Program-made: the position numbers and the translations under genes
Shown here: piece after piece, positions 1 through 21,654 of the stretch
How positions within the stretch are numbered: the first letter of the stretch is position 1
Layout: every line of letters begins with the position of its first letter
The notes under the pieces: model-generated
The model's database searches: none
Seen by the model: only the letters and a program-made list of their open reading frames with translations
What the model was told of the DNA's origin: nothing
NCBI RefSeq assembly: GCF_009601025.1
Contig: NZ_WIVE01000036.1
Span: 1 to 40,029 of the forward strand
Length of the DNA: 40,029 bases
Reading direction: 5' to 3'
From: Roseospira navarrensis
GTDB taxonomy: Bacteria > Pseudomonadota > Alphaproteobacteria > Rhodospirillales > Rhodospirillaceae

Positions 1-1191
<1,191 letters not shown>

Positions 1192-1229
1192 ACACCGGGC
1201 TGGACGTCCGGGCCGCCGGATCGCCCGGG

Positions 1230-1250
1230 CCCCGCAGGTCGGTTGCGGGG
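1230..1250 (+). other. Hairpin downstream of tuf
   Basis: A 7-bp perfect stem (1230-1236 with 1244-1250) has a 7-base loop and is followed by five A residues. The tract after the stem is A, not T, so it is not a standard intrinsic terminator on this strand. It may be a transcript end or a processing structure between tuf and tRNA-Trp. A second 6-bp hairpin lies at 1345-1360. Confidence 0.4.
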
Positions 1251-1260
1251 AAAAAGGGGG

Positions 1261-1289
1261 TTGATCCGGCCGGGCATCCCGGGTAAGAG
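1261..1289 (+). promoter_or_regulatory. Weak candidate promoter before tRNA-Trp
   Basis: TTGATC (1261-1266) and TAAGAG (1284-1289) are separated by 17 bases and followed by a GC-rich stretch. The -35 is a fair match but the -10 is poor. The tRNA begins about 120 bases downstream, so this is only a candidate; read-through from tuf is equally possible. Confidence 0.25.
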
Positions 1290-1411
1290 ATGCGGCTCCG
1301 CCCGATGAGGTGGCATTGGTCTTGCGGCCTGTGCCCCGCGGGCGGGCCCCGACCGGGGCCTCGGGCAGGCGGCTTGGTCCGCTCCGAACGGCTCCGGGAT
1401 CATGGCCCTGG

Positions 1412-1487
1412 AGGGGTGTAGCTCAACTGGTAGAGCACCGGTCTCCAAAACCGGGGGTTGCGGGTTCAAGTCCTGCCGCCCCTGCCA
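1412..1487 (+). tRNA. trnW: tRNA-Trp (CCA anticodon)
   Basis: A complete 76-base cloverleaf. The acceptor stem AGGGGTG (1412-1418) pairs with CGCCCCT (1477-1483), with one T-G wobble. The anticodon stem CCGGT/ACCGG encloses the loop CTCCAAA with anticodon CCA at 1445-1447, and GGTTCAAGTCC forms the T loop. Discriminator G and an encoded CCA (1485-1487) close the gene. A tRNA-Trp between tuf and secE is the standard proteobacterial arrangement. Confidence 0.97.
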
Positions 1488-1656
1488 TGGCCATAGCGTT
1501 TCCAGTCGTCCGCGCCTGGGTCCGGCACTCCCCCGAAAAAGACGGGGGCGCCGGGCCGATCGCGTCTGACGGCCAGCGCTTCACGGGGTGGGACGCGAGT
1601 GGGTTCGGCTCCGGGTCGAGCATTCTTTTTTGAACGCGGGCGAGTTCAACGATCCG
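1488..1656 (+). other. tRNA-Trp to secE spacer with hairpin
   Basis: This 169-base spacer holds a 6-bp hairpin (CCCCCG 1530-1535 with CGGGGG 1543-1548, loop AAAAAGA). No T tract follows, so it is more likely a processing or stability structure than a terminator. No clear promoter is seen. Confidence 0.35.
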
Positions 1657-1854
1657 ATGGCAAAAGTCAATCCGGGCCAGTTCGTGAGGCAGGTTCGTCA
1701 GGAACTGGCGAAAGTCACGTGGCCGACCCGCAAGGAAACCGCTATTTCGACGCTCATGGTGTTCGTCATGGTCTTCCTGGCGGCCATCTTTTTCTTCGTG
1801 GTCGATCAGGTGCTCTCGTGGGGCGTCCAGCTTATTTTCGGCCTGGGAGGATAA
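1657..1854 (+). CDS. secE: Preprotein translocase subunit SecE
   Basis: A short 65-residue SecE of the single-span type common in alphaproteobacteria. It is the clamp subunit of the SecYEG channel in the inner membrane. The N-terminal amphipathic part carries the family hallmark VTWPTRKE, followed by one hydrophobic membrane segment (about residues 30-52). The ATG at 1657 (MAKVNPGQF) is chosen because upstream in-frame codons would add non-conserved residues over the spacer. No strong Shine-Dalgarno is visible. nusG follows after 6 bases, and its GGAGG ribosome binding site overlaps the end of secE, so the two are co-transcribed. secY, its partner, is at 29375. Confidence 0.95.
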   Translation: MAKVNPGQFVRQVRQELAKVTWPTRKETAISTLMVFVMVFLAAIFFFVVDQVLSWGVQLIFGLGG

Positions 1855-1860
1855 TCAGGC

Positions 1861-2391
1861 ATGGAGGCCCGTTGGTACGTCATTCACGTCTATTCCGGAT
1901 TCGAGAACAAGGTCGCCCAGTCGATCCGTGAGCAGGCCCAGCAAAAGGGCATGGAAGACCTGTTCGAAGAGGTCCTGGTTCCGACCGAAGAGGTTGTCGA
2001 GGTCCGGCGTGGCGCCAAGGTGAATGCCGAGCGCAAGTTCTTCCCGGGCTATGTGCTGGTCAAGATGGTGCTGACCGACGAGAGCTGGCACCTGGTGACC
2101 AACACCGCCAAGGTGACGGGCTTCCTGGGCGGCCGTGGCCGGCCGGCGCCGATCTCGGAAACCGAGGTGTCCCACATCCTGCGTCAGGTGCAGGAGGGCA
2201 TCGAGCGGCCCAAGCCGTCGATCACCTTCGACATCGGCGAGCAGGTGCGCGTCGCCGACGGCCCGTTCGCGTCGTTCAACGGCGTGGTCGAGGATGTGGA
2301 CGACGAGCGCGCCCGCCTGAAGGTGTCGGTGTCGATTTTCGGGCGCTCGACACCCGTGGAGCTGGAGTTCTCGCAGGTCGAGAAGCTCTGA
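1861..2391 (+). CDS. nusG: Transcription termination/antitermination factor NusG
   Basis: NusG binds the beta' clamp of RNA polymerase, suppresses pausing, and links polymerase to Rho or to ribosomal protein S10. The 176 residues show the NGN domain (starting [12 protein letters not shown], with the [10 protein letters not shown] strand near residue 60) and the C-terminal KOW domain around residues 122-175 ([16 protein letters not shown]). Length is normal. The Shine-Dalgarno GGAGG sits at the end of secE. The genes of two of its partners, rpoC and rpsJ, lie in the same window. Confidence 0.98.
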   Translation: MEARWYVIHVYSGFENKVAQSIREQAQQKGMEDLFEEVLVPTEEVVEVRRGAKVNAERKFFPGYVLVKMVLTDESWHLVTNTAKVTGFLGGRGRPAPISETEVSHILRQVQEGIERPKPSITFDIGEQVRVADGPFASFNGVVEDVDDERARLKVSVSIFGRSTPVELEFSQVEKL

Positions 2392-2570
2392 GCCTTTTCC
2401 GTTTTGCCGCCGCCCGGACCGCCGTCGTGCGCGCCGGGCGTCGGTGGGGCGCGGTCCCGATGGCCCGCCCGTCCCGCGTGGAAGGCTGTCCCCGGAAGTG
2501 ATGCCTCGGGGGGCCGCACCACGCTCCCTTGGACCCCCGCCCCGGCGGGGCCGATACAGCCGAGGATGTC
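2392..2570 (+). promoter_or_regulatory. nusG-rplK spacer, possible L11-L1 leader
   Basis: Two hairpins can be drawn in this 179-base spacer. One has a CCCCGG/TCGGGG stem (2490-2495 with 2506-2511) and a loop AAGTGATGCC; the other is CCCCGCC/GGCGGGG at 2535-2550. In other bacteria L1 represses rplKA by binding a leader that mimics its 23S rRNA site. The GTGATG-containing loop is a candidate for such a site, but this is a guess from the loop sequence only. No consensus promoter is seen. Confidence 0.25.
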
Positions 2571-2999
2571 ATGGCGAAAAAGATCGTAGGGTACATCAAG
2601 CTGCAGATCCCGGCCGGGGGCGCCAAGCCGTCGCCGCCCGTGGGTCCGGCGCTGGGCCAGCGCGGCCTGAACATCATGGAGTTCTGCAAGGCCTTCAACG
2701 CGGCCACCCAGAACATGGAACCGGGCATGCCGATTCCGGTGGTCATCACGGCCTACGGGGATCGCTCCTTCACCTTCATCACCAAGACGCCGCCGGTGTC
2801 GTACTTCCTGAAGAAGGCCGCCGGTCTGCCGAAGGGGTCGCAGACGCCGGGTCGCGGCACCGTGGGATCGGTGACGCTGGATCAGGTGCGCGAGATCGCC
2901 CAGCAGAAGATGCCGGACCTCAACTGTCCGACGGTCGAGGCGGCGATGGAAATGGTGAAGGGGTCCGCCGTGTCCATGGGCCTGAGCGTGGAGGAGTAG
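2571..2999 (+). CDS. rplK: 50S ribosomal protein L11
   Basis: L11 forms the GTPase-associated centre with 23S rRNA and L10/L12, and is needed for RelA activation. The 142-residue protein opens [16 protein letters not shown] and has the proline-rich [13 protein letters not shown] linker motif near residue 20 that thiopeptides contact. The C-terminal RNA-binding domain follows. The ATG at 2571 matches the family start; an upstream in-frame ATG at 2529 would add 14 non-conserved residues. rplA starts 6 bases after the stop, so both are translated from one message. Confidence 0.97.
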   Translation: MAKKIVGYIKLQIPAGGAKPSPPVGPALGQRGLNIMEFCKAFNAATQNMEPGMPIPVVITAYGDRSFTFITKTPPVSYFLKKAAGLPKGSQTPGRGTVGSVTLDQVREIAQQKMPDLNCPTVEAAMEMVKGSAVSMGLSVEE

Positions 3000-3005
3000 G
3001 GAACC

Positions 3006-3707
3006 ATGGCAAAGCAGGGCAAGCGACTGCGCGCGGCCTACGAGGGCCTGGATCGCAATGCGGCATTCGATCTGGCCGACGCCGTGGCCAAGATCAAGGA
3101 AAACGCCAAGGCCAAGTTCGACGAGACCGTCGAGGTGGCCATGAACCTGGGTGTGGACCCGCGCCACGCCGACCAGATGGTGCGCGGCGTGGTGTCGCTG
3201 CCGCACGGCACCGGCAAGACGGTGCGGGTGGCGGTGTTCGCCAAGGCGGACAAGGCCGAGGAAGCGAAGGCCGCTGGCGCCGATATCGTGGGCGCCGAGG
3301 ACCTGATGGCCGAGGTGCAGGCCGGCAACATCAACTTTGACCGCTGCATCGCGACGCCGGACATGATGGGTGTCGTCGGCCGCCTGGGCAAGATCCTGGG
3401 TCCGCGCGGCATGATGCCGAACCCCAAGCTGGGCACCGTGACGCCGAACGTGGGTGACGCCATCAAGGCGGCCAAGGCCGGCCAGGTGCAGTTCCGCGTG
3501 GAGAAGGCGGGCATCATCCACGGCGGCGTGGGCCGGATCAGCTTCAGCGACGAGCAGTTGGCCGAGAACATCCACGCCTTCGTGGATGCGATCATCAAGG
3601 CCAAGCCGACCGGCGCCAAGGGCACCTATGTGAAGAAGATTTCGATCAGCTCGACGATGGGCCCCGGTCTGCGGGTCAACGTCAGCTCGGTCGCCACGCC
3701 GGTCTAG
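3006..3707 (+). CDS. rplA: 50S ribosomal protein L1
   Basis: L1 builds the mobile L1 stalk that helps release deacylated tRNA from the E site, and in many bacteria represses its own operon. The 233-residue protein is full length. It begins [14 protein letters not shown] and contains the conserved [16 protein letters not shown] block (about residues 135-150). It is coupled to rplK by a 6-base gap and is followed by the long rplA-rplJ spacer. Confidence 0.97.
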   Translation: MAKQGKRLRAAYEGLDRNAAFDLADAVAKIKENAKAKFDETVEVAMNLGVDPRHADQMVRGVVSLPHGTGKTVRVAVFAKADKAEEAKAAGADIVGAEDLMAEVQAGNINFDRCIATPDMMGVVGRLGKILGPRGMMPNPKLGTVTPNVGDAIKAAKAGQVQFRVEKAGIIHGGVGRISFSDEQLAENIHAFVDAIIKAKPTGAKGTYVKKISISSTMGPGLRVNVSSVATPV

Positions 3708-4221
3708 GGGCCGGGCGACCACAAGAACGAGTCCGGACCGCGCGCGCCCTCGGGCGCCGGGGTCCGGATCGGGTTTCGGTCCGGTCCTCCGCCTTTCGGG
3801 GCGATGGGTCGACCGGAAAGAGGGCCGGCGCCGAACCCTTCGGGGGGCGGAGCCGGTTCAACCTGTCCAAGACCGTGGGTGGTCCGGGCTCTGTTGGGGC
3901 CGGGCCTTGAAGGGAAGCCTCCCGCCCGCGCAGACGGGGAGTGAAGGTGTACGACCGGCGAGGGCCGGCCGCCGATCCGCCGAGCGGGGAGGGGGCGTCG
4001 GGGTCCTTGGCGGAACGGCTTGAACTTTCCGTGGGCAGGTCCCGCGCACGTGTGCGCACGGGGATCGGCTCCGAAAGGCCGGTGTCGCGATCGGATCGCG
4101 GCATGGGACGGAGGGACCGGATGTCCGGGCGACGCGGACGCGAGGACAGGAACCGCGTTCGTGGCGCGGGTCGCTCCACCCGGGGCGGTCCGGACCGCGG
4201 ACCCAGTCAGCGGAGACGGAA
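3708..4221 (+). promoter_or_regulatory. 514-base rplA-rplJ spacer, probable rplJL leader
   Basis: No gene is supported here. Close to the rplA stop a strong hairpin has outer arms TCCGGACC (3732-3739) and GGTCCGGA (3761-3768), with an inner GC stem (3744-3749 with 3752-3757); no T tract follows it. Smaller palindromes lie at 4044-4057 (GCGCAC/GTGCGC) and 4086-4100 (CGCGATC/GATCGCG). In many bacteria the rplJ leader is bound by the L10-L12 complex for feedback control, so a leader in the last 200 bases is expected. I could not fit the known L10 kink-turn by eye, and no consensus promoter is evident. Confidence 0.4.
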
Positions 4222-4743
4222 GTGAACCGAGACGAAAAGAAGGAACTCGTGGCTGCGATGCACGCCGAGTTCGGAGAGTCGTCCGTCTGTATCGTCACCC
4301 ACTACCAGGGGCTGACGGTGGCTCAGATGGAGACCCTCCGTGGCAAGGTGCGCGAGGGTGGCGCGAAGTTCCGGGTCACGAAGAACCGGCTCACCAAGCT
4401 CGCCCTGACGGGAACGGACTTCGAGGGACTGACCGACCTGTTCACCGGGCCGACGGCGATTGCCACGTCGACGGATCCGGTGGCGGCGGCCAAGGCCTGC
4501 GCGGACTTCGCCAAGACCAACGACAAGCTGGTCATTCTGGGCGGGGCCATGCAGGGCCGGGTGATGGATGCCGAGGCCGTGCAGGCCCTGGCGAAACTGC
4601 CGTCCCTCGACGAACTGCGGGGTAAGCTCGTGGGTCTGCTCACCACGCCCGCGCAGCGGGTGGCCAGCGTCACCCAGGCGCCGGCGGGTCAGCTTGCCCG
4701 CGTGCTCAACGCCTATGCCGAATCCCAGGGCGAGGCGGCGTGA
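4222..4743 (+). CDS. rplJ: 50S ribosomal protein L10
   Basis: L10 anchors the L7/L12 dimers on the ribosomal stalk. The 173-residue protein has the globular N-terminal domain (MNRDEKKELVAAMH, YQGLTVAQM, KNRLTKLA) and the C-terminal helix (from about residue 130) that binds L12 dimers. It starts with GTG at 4222, preceded by CGGAGACGGA at 4211-4220, a good Shine-Dalgarno. The upstream leader suggests L10-L12 autoregulation as in other bacteria; this is inference. Confidence 0.97.
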   Translation: MNRDEKKELVAAMHAEFGESSVCIVTHYQGLTVAQMETLRGKVREGGAKFRVTKNRLTKLALTGTDFEGLTDLFTGPTAIATSTDPVAAAKACADFAKTNDKLVILGGAMQGRVMDAEAVQALAKLPSLDELRGKLVGLLTTPAQRVASVTQAPAGQLARVLNAYAESQGEAA

Positions 4744-4809
4744 TTGCCGTCTTCCAGGTCCCAACCGAAGACACTGTGTTCAAGTCGATCCGACGAGGAG
4801 CTTAAGATT

Positions 4810-5190
4810 ATGGCCGATCTCGAAAAGCTGGTGGACGAACTGTCCGCCCTGACCGTCCTGGAAGCCGCCGAGCTGTCCAAGATGCTGGAAGAGAAGTGGG
4901 GCGTGTCCGCCGCGGCGCCGGTGGCCGTGGCCGGCGTGGCCGCCGGTGGCGGCGAGGCGGCCCCCGCCGAGGAAGAGAAGACCGAGTTCGACGTCGTCCT
5001 GGCGTCGGCCGGTGACAAGAAGATCAACGTCATCAAGGAAGTCCGCGCCATCACCGGCCTGGGCCTGAAGGAGGCCAAGGAACTGGTCGAGGGCGCGCCG
5101 AAGCCGGTCAAGGAAGCCGTGTCCAAGGACGAGGCGGCCGAGCTGAAGAAGAAGCTGGAAGACGCGGGCGCCACCGTCGAGGTCAAGTAA
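4810..5190 (+). CDS. rplL: 50S ribosomal protein L7/L12
   Basis: The stalk protein that recruits and stimulates the translational GTPases, present in several copies per ribosome. The 126 residues divide into an N-terminal dimerisation domain ([19 protein letters not shown]), an Ala/Gly/Glu-rich hinge (about residues 33-57) and the compact C-terminal domain ([35 protein letters not shown]). Start at ATG 4810 is supported by GAGGAG at 4795-4800. It lies 66 bases after rplJ. As expected for a protein needed in excess, it has its own strong ribosome binding site. Confidence 0.98.
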   Translation: MADLEKLVDELSALTVLEAAELSKMLEEKWGVSAAAPVAVAGVAAGGGEAAPAEEEKTEFDVVLASAGDKKINVIKEVRAITGLGLKEAKELVEGAPKPVKEAVSKDEAAELKKKLEDAGATVEVK

Positions 5191-5616
5191 GGACCGGGAC
5201 GGACGCTCACTTCCGAACAGTCCGGACCAGCCGGGGGGGCGCAGGGTGTCCCTCCGGCTTTCGGGCGTTGAAGGACCGGGCTCCCTGGGCCGCGCGTGGT
5301 CGTGACCCGGGGACCCGACTCAAGGGTGGAACGACCCGGGTCTGACCGCATACGATGCGAAGGCCGGGGCCGGCGCCACCCGAACGGGATTGCGGGGGCG
5401 GGCGCGCGGGGCGCGCGGATCGGCCTTCAGGGGGCAAGCATCCTTCCGGCGGGCCGCGGGGGCGGGGCTGCGGCGCGGGCGGATGGATGAGGCCGACGGT
5501 GACGCCGGCGGCGGGTCGGGTCAACCCCGGCGCGCGCAGGCGAGGCGCGGGCAGGCAAACGGGCCAGGTATTGAGGCCCCAGTTTTCAGGCTGAGGCAAG
5601 CAGGCAAGGAGCGGCA
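5191..5616 (+). other. 426-base rplL-rpoB spacer
   Basis: No gene is supported. The stretch is very GC-rich. One possible stem pairs GACCCGG (5304-5310) with CCGGGTC (5336-5342). In enterobacteria the rplL-rpoB gap holds an attenuator and an RNase III site that lower rpoBC expression relative to the r-proteins. A similar role here is inferred only from position. TACGAT at 5351-5356 looks like a -10 box but has no matching -35. Confidence 0.35.
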
Positions 5617-14191
<8,575 letters not shown>

Positions 14192-14424
14192 GGGCGCTCC
14201 GCGCCGGAGTCGGGGTCCCGGGATGATTCCCGCCTCGACTCCGGCGCGGCTCCCGCCGGATCACCGGGCGGAGTCGGCTCTCTTGAGGGCCGGCGGGGCC
14301 GGGTTTTGACGGGCCGTCGGGCGCCGACGGCGGACGATTGGGGCTGAAGAGCCCCGCCGGCGGCCCTCGGGCCGGCCGGACGCCCCCGATTGGGGCGGTG
14401 CGGACCTTTTTCGGTGGCGCAGGC
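14192..14424 (+). terminator. Hairpin-rich 3' end of the rpoBC unit
   Basis: A 14-bp perfect stem (14199-14212 with 14236-14249) starts just after the rpoC stop. It is followed by an 8-bp stem (14313-14320 with 14324-14331), a 6-bp stem with loop GAAG (14340-14355), and CGCCCC/GGGGCG (14381-14386 with 14392-14397). A T5 tract at 14407-14411 follows the last stem after 9 bases. None is a textbook intrinsic terminator, but together with the new promoter just downstream they probably mark the end of the rpoBC transcript. Confidence 0.55.
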
Positions 14425-14453
14425 TTGACGCGGCGGGGGCCGCTGCATAGTAT
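14425..14453 (+). promoter_or_regulatory. str operon promoter (rpsL)
   Basis: TTGACG (14425-14430), 17 bases, then TAGTAT (14448-14453) make a good sigma-70 promoter. It is followed by the GC-rich discriminator GCGCCC. A GC-rich discriminator is the known mark of stringently controlled ribosomal promoters. It lies about 275 bases before rpsL and resembles the rpsM promoter at 31421. Confidence 0.7.
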
Positions 14454-14728
14454 GCGCCCTCCCGAGACGCGGGCAGACGGTGTAAGCCCCTGTCACCGCG
14501 CGTTTCCGGGTCAGATTCATGAGCAGGCCCAACGGCCTCCCCCCGAATCGGGCGCCCTACAACGGGTGCTCCCGGGGTTCTTTTGTACCGACGCGCCCGT
14601 TCGGGGCGCGTCGTGTTTGCCTTGGGACCACCGTGAAGACAGCGGGTTCGGACCGGGGTTTCGGGCCGGCGGCCGCCCCGGACGGGGCGCGTCGATACTG
14701 AAGCGAGACACATAGGGACGGTTGTTGC
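14454..14728 (+). promoter_or_regulatory. Long rpsL leader with hairpin
   Basis: The untranslated leader between the promoter and rpsL is about 270 bases. It contains a 10-bp perfect stem (14589-14598 with 14604-14613), loop GTTCG, followed by TGTTTGCC. It looks like a possible attenuator but the T tract is weak. No convincing leader peptide was found. Control by S7 or another r-protein is possible but not shown. Confidence 0.45.
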
Positions 14729-15100
14729 ATGCCGACGATCAACCAGCTGATCCGCAAGCCGCGGACACCGCAGGTCAAAAGAAACAAGGTGCCGGCCATG
14801 CAGGCCTGCCCGCAGAAGCGCGGTGTGTGCACCCGCGTGTACACCACGACGCCGAAGAAGCCGAACTCGGCCCTCCGGAAGGTGGCGCGTGTGCGACTCA
14901 CGAACGGCTTCGAGGTGACCTCCTACATCCCCGGCGAGGGGCATAATCTGCAGGAGCACTCGGTGGTCATGATCCGCGGCGGGCGCGTGAAGGACCTGCC
15001 GGGCGTGCGCTACCACATCATCCGCGGCACCCTGGACACCCAGGGCGTGAAGGACCGCAAGCAGCGCCGGTCGAAGTACGGCGCGAAGCGTCCCAAGTAA
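14729..15100 (+). CDS. rpsL: 30S ribosomal protein S12
   Basis: S12 sits at the decoding centre and controls accuracy; it is the classic streptomycin target. The 123-residue protein starts [13 protein letters not shown]43 (in [11 protein letters not shown]) and K88 (in GGRVKDLPG) are both wild type, so no common streptomycin-resistance change is present. D89 is the residue that is beta-methylthiolated in other bacteria. rpsG follows after 12 bases with TAAGGAG as its ribosome binding site. Confidence 0.99.
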   Translation: MPTINQLIRKPRTPQVKRNKVPAMQACPQKRGVCTRVYTTTPKKPNSALRKVARVRLTNGFEVTSYIPGEGHNLQEHSVVMIRGGRVKDLPGVRYHIIRGTLDTQGVKDRKQRRSKYGAKRPK

Positions 15101-15109
15101 GGAGCCTGA

Positions 15110-15583
<474 letters not shown>

Positions 15584-15653
15584 GCCAGCCCGCTCCGCTC
15601 ACCCTGCTCCGACCACCGCGCACCCAGACGTCCAGGCCCGCGAGGATATCGAG

Positions 15654-17732
<2,079 letters not shown>

Positions 17733-17783
17733 TCCCGCCAGGGTTCAACGACAAACCGACCGTGCGAACGGAGACCAGAGAGA

Positions 17784-18974
<1,191 letters not shown>

Positions 18975-19418
18975 ACACCGGGCTGGACGTCCGGGGCGCG
19001 CGGTGTCGTCCGCCGCGTGGCGCGGTGTTTGGGGGGGACGGCCCGTCCGTCCCCCGGCGGAAAGGAATGCACCGGACGGGTCCAAACGCCGATCACGGTT
19101 TTGCGGCGGCTGGACCCGCCCCTTTCCCGGCCTCGGATGCCGGATCGGCGGACCCCCGCCGACCGGCATCGCCCAACGGGGCCTTCAGATCGCAGGACCG
19201 GCCTTTCGGGACCGGCCCCCTGCGGGACAGGACCGTGTGTTCTTTCGACGGGTTCGGCGAACCCCCGGGGGGTCTCGGGAAGGCGCCGGACAGACGGGCA
19301 GGGCTTCGGCCCAGGCCCGACGCATGCTCCCGACCGGCAAGCGGAACGGGGGACGCCGGGATCCTTGTCCGGGCGGCACCAGACATTTACGATTGATTGC
19401 ACAGGATTGGGTCAGAAC
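18975..19418 (+). terminator. 444-base tuf-rpsJ spacer with terminator-like hairpin
   Basis: No gene is supported. The first 21 bases (18975-18995) are identical to those after the first tuf gene (1192-1212). A perfect 9-bp stem GGGGGACGG/CCGTCCCCC (19033-19041 with 19047-19055) follows, without a T tract. A second possible stem has outer arms GCAGG/CCTGC (19192-19196 with 19219-19223). These may end the str transcript, so rpsJ may have its own promoter, but no consensus promoter could be read. Confidence 0.45.
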
Positions 19419-19736
19419 ATGGCCACGATGGAAAGTCAGAACATCCGGATCCGCCTGAAGGCGTTCGATCATCGCGTGCTGGACCAGTCCACGCGTGAGA
19501 TCGTGGGCACGGCGAAGCGGACCGGCGCGCAGGTGCGGGGGCCGATTCCCCTGCCGACGCGGATCGAGAAGTTCACGCTCAACCGTTCGCCGCACATCGA
19601 CAAGAAGTCGCGGGAGCAGTTCGAGATCCGGACCCACAAGCGGCTGCTGGATATCGTCGATCCGACGCCCCAGACCGTGGATGCGCTGATGAAGCTGGAT
19701 CTGGCCGCGGGCGTGGACGTGGAGATCAAGCTCTAG
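19419..19736 (+). CDS. rpsJ: 30S ribosomal protein S10 (NusE)
   Basis: S10 is a 30S head protein that also acts in antitermination with NusB and binds the NusG KOW domain. From ATG 19419 the protein has 105 residues ([13 protein letters not shown]); from ATG 19428 it has the 102 residues usual in alphaproteobacteria ([16 protein letters not shown]). AGGA and TTGGG just upstream fit 19419 somewhat better, while length favours 19428, so the start is unsure by three codons. Family blocks [19 protein letters not shown] and [12 protein letters not shown] are present. First gene of the S10 operon. Confidence 0.97.
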   Translation: MATMESQNIRIRLKAFDHRVLDQSTREIVGTAKRTGAQVRGPIPLPTRIEKFTLNRSPHIDKKSREQFEIRTHKRLLDIVDPTPQTVDALMKLDLAAGVDVEIKL

Positions 19737-19963
19737 GCGGGGCCGTTGCCCGGGGGCCGGCCGACGGAGGCGGGAAACGCTTCTGTCCGGTACGGTGTCC
19801 GGCGACCGCGCGGCGGGCGTGCGCGTTCGGCCTGAACCGGGCTGAGCGGCGGCCGTCATCGCTTTCCAACGAGCGATCCAGTGTGCGATCAGGCGATGCG
19901 TCCAGCGCGCGACCCGGCGGGGTCGCGGTGCAAGGGCGGATCCAGGATTGAGGATAGAGAACG
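19737..19963 (+). other. rpsJ-rplC spacer with hairpin
   Basis: This 227-base gap is unusually long for the S10 operon. It holds an 8-bp perfect stem CGCGACCC/GGGTCGCG (19908-19915 with 19920-19927, loop GGCG) about 36 bases before rplC, and three nearby copies of GCGAT between 19873 and 19900. The function is unknown; control of S10 operon translation is possible. Confidence 0.4.
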
Positions 19964-20713
19964 ATGCGTTCCGGTCTCATTGCCCAGAAAGTCGGGATGA
20001 CCCGGCTCTATGACGCCGAAGGCGTCCACGTTCCCGTCACGGTTCTCCGTGTCGAGGAGTGTCAGGTCGTGGCCAACCGGACCCGGGAGAGGGACGGCTA
20101 CGTCGCTGTTCAGCTCGGCGCCGGGCGGGCCAAGGTGAAGAACACGTCGAAGGCCATGCGCGGGCATTTCGCCAAGGCGCGGGTCGAGCCCAAGCGCCAC
20201 GTGGTCGAGTTCCGCGTCTCGGACGACTGCGTCCTGGACCCGGGAACGGAGCTGTCGGCGGCTCATTTCGTGCCCGGCCAGTTCGTGGACGTGGCCGGCA
20301 CCAGCATAGGCAAGGGCTTCGCGGGGCCGATGAAGCGGCACAACTTCCGGGGTCTGGAGATGACCCACGGCGTGTCGATCAGCCACCGCGCCCACGGCTC
20401 GACCGGCCAGTGCCAGGACCCCGGCAAGGTGTTCAAGGGCAAGAAGATGGCCGGCCACATGGGTGTGGAACGGGTGACCGTGCAGAGCCTGGAAGTCGTG
20501 CAGGTGGACGAGGACCGCGGTCTGGTCATGGTGCGCGGCGCCGTTCCGGGCGCCAAGGGCGGCTGGGTCGAGGTCTGCGACGCCCTAAAGAAGGCGCTGC
20601 CGGACGCCGCGCCCAAGCCGGCCGGCATCAAGGCCGGGTCCGAGGCCGCGCCGACCGCCGCTGACGACGCGCCGGCCGCGACCGACGGCGATGACGCCGG
20701 CAAGGAGAGCTGA
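19964..20713 (+). CDS. rplC: 50S ribosomal protein L3
   Basis: L3 starts 50S assembly and reaches toward the peptidyl transferase centre. The 249-residue protein has [14 protein letters not shown] at the N-terminus and the central [11 protein letters not shown] and [10 protein letters not shown] blocks (about residues 110-150). The last 40 residues are an Ala/Asp/Pro-rich disordered tail ([18 protein letters not shown]) beyond the usual 210-residue length, a kind of extension known in alphaproteobacterial L3. GAGGATAGAG precedes the ATG. rplD follows after 5 bases. Confidence 0.98.
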   Translation: MRSGLIAQKVGMTRLYDAEGVHVPVTVLRVEECQVVANRTRERDGYVAVQLGAGRAKVKNTSKAMRGHFAKARVEPKRHVVEFRVSDDCVLDPGTELSAAHFVPGQFVDVAGTSIGKGFAGPMKRHNFRGLEMTHGVSISHRAHGSTGQCQDPGKVFKGKKMAGHMGVERVTVQSLEVVQVDEDRGLVMVRGAVPGAKGGWVEVCDALKKALPDAAPKPAGIKAGSEAAPTAADDAPAATDGDDAGKES

Positions 20714-20718
20714 GAGTC

Positions 20719-21339
20719 ATGAAACACGACGTCATCACGCTGGACAACCAGCCGGCCGGCAGTGTGGAGCTGGACGAGGCCGTCTTCGGCCTGGAGGTCC
20801 GCACCGACATCCTGCACCGGGTCGTGCGCTGGCAGATGGCTCGCCGCCAGGCGGGCACCCACAAGACCAAGGGCATCAGCGAGATCGCCGGCACGACCGC
20901 CAAGCCCTTCAAGCAGAAGGGCACGGGCCGCGCCCGTCAGGGCTCCAAGCGCGCCACGCAGTGGCGCGGCGGCGCCACGGTGTTCGGTCCGGTCGTGCGC
21001 TCGCACGCCCACGACCTGCCGAAGAAGGTTCGCAAGCTGGGCCTGAAGACGGCGCTGTCGGCGAAGGTCCGCGACAACAAGCTGGTGGTGCTGGACGCCG
21101 CCGCGTCCGAGACGGGCAAGACCAAGGACCTGGCGCAGCAGCTCGCCACCCTGGGCTGGGGCAACGCCCTGGTCATCGACGGTCCGGACCTGAACGAGGG
21201 CTTCGCCCGCGCGGCGCGCAACATCGTCGGCCTCGATGTGCTGCCGCAGCAGGGCGCCAACGTCCGCGACATCCTGCGCCGTGACACCCTGGTGCTGACC
21301 AAGGACGCCGTGGCCCACCTGCAGGAGCGCCTGAAATGA
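20719..21339 (+). CDS. rplD: 50S ribosomal protein L4
   Basis: L4 lines the peptide exit tunnel and in enterobacteria represses the S10 operon. The 206 residues include the tunnel-loop signature [15 protein letters not shown] (about residues 60-75) and [10 protein letters not shown]. The stop overlaps the rplW start (ATGA at 21336-21339), so translation is coupled. Confidence 0.98.
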   Translation: MKHDVITLDNQPAGSVELDEAVFGLEVRTDILHRVVRWQMARRQAGTHKTKGISEIAGTTAKPFKQKGTGRARQGSKRATQWRGGATVFGPVVRSHAHDLPKKVRKLGLKTALSAKVRDNKLVVLDAAASETGKTKDLAQQLATLGWGNALVIDGPDLNEGFARAARNIVGLDVLPQQGANVRDILRRDTLVLTKDAVAHLQERLK

Positions 21340-21650
21340 AAAAGCCGGCGACCAAGATCAATCAGGAGCGGATGTACGACATCATCCGCGCCCCCGTGAT
21401 TACCGAAAAGGCGACCATGGGGTCCGAACACAACCAGGTCACGTTCAAGGTGCCGCTGGATGCCTCCAAGCCGGAGATCAAGCAGGCGATCGAGGGTGTG
21501 TTCAATGTCAAGGTCAAGGCCGTCAACACCTCGATCCTGAAGGGGAAGGTGAAGCGGTTCCGTGGGGTCATCGGCAAGCGGTCCGACGTCAAGAAGGCGA
21601 TCGTGACTCTGGCCGAGGGCGAGTTCATCGACGTCGGCACGGGGGTCTGA
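21336..21650 (+). CDS. rplW: 50S ribosomal protein L23
   Basis: L23 sits at the tunnel exit and docks trigger factor and SRP. The 104-residue protein contains the family motif APVITEKAT near residue 20 and the [18 protein letters not shown] loop. The start overlaps rplD by 4 bases. The initial [17 protein letters not shown] is slightly longer than the minimal L23; an internal ATG at 21372 would be the alternative start, but the coupled ATG is preferred. Confidence 0.96.
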   Translation: MKKPATKINQERMYDIIRAPVITEKATMGSEHNQVTFKVPLDASKPEIKQAIEGVFNVKVKAVNTSILKGKVKRFRGVIGKRSDVKKAIVTLAEGEFIDVGTGV

Positions 21651-21654
21651 TCCC

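Noticed and set aside
1244-1255. Hairpin plus A5 as an intrinsic terminator after tuf
   Set aside because: The tract after the stem is A, not T, on the coding strand, and on the other strand the T tract precedes the stem.
3731-3738. Palindrome GTCCGGAC, also at about 4188 and 5220, as a shared operator
   Set aside because: It is short, GC-rich and also occurs inside coding sequence (for example near 21181), so chance is enough to explain it.
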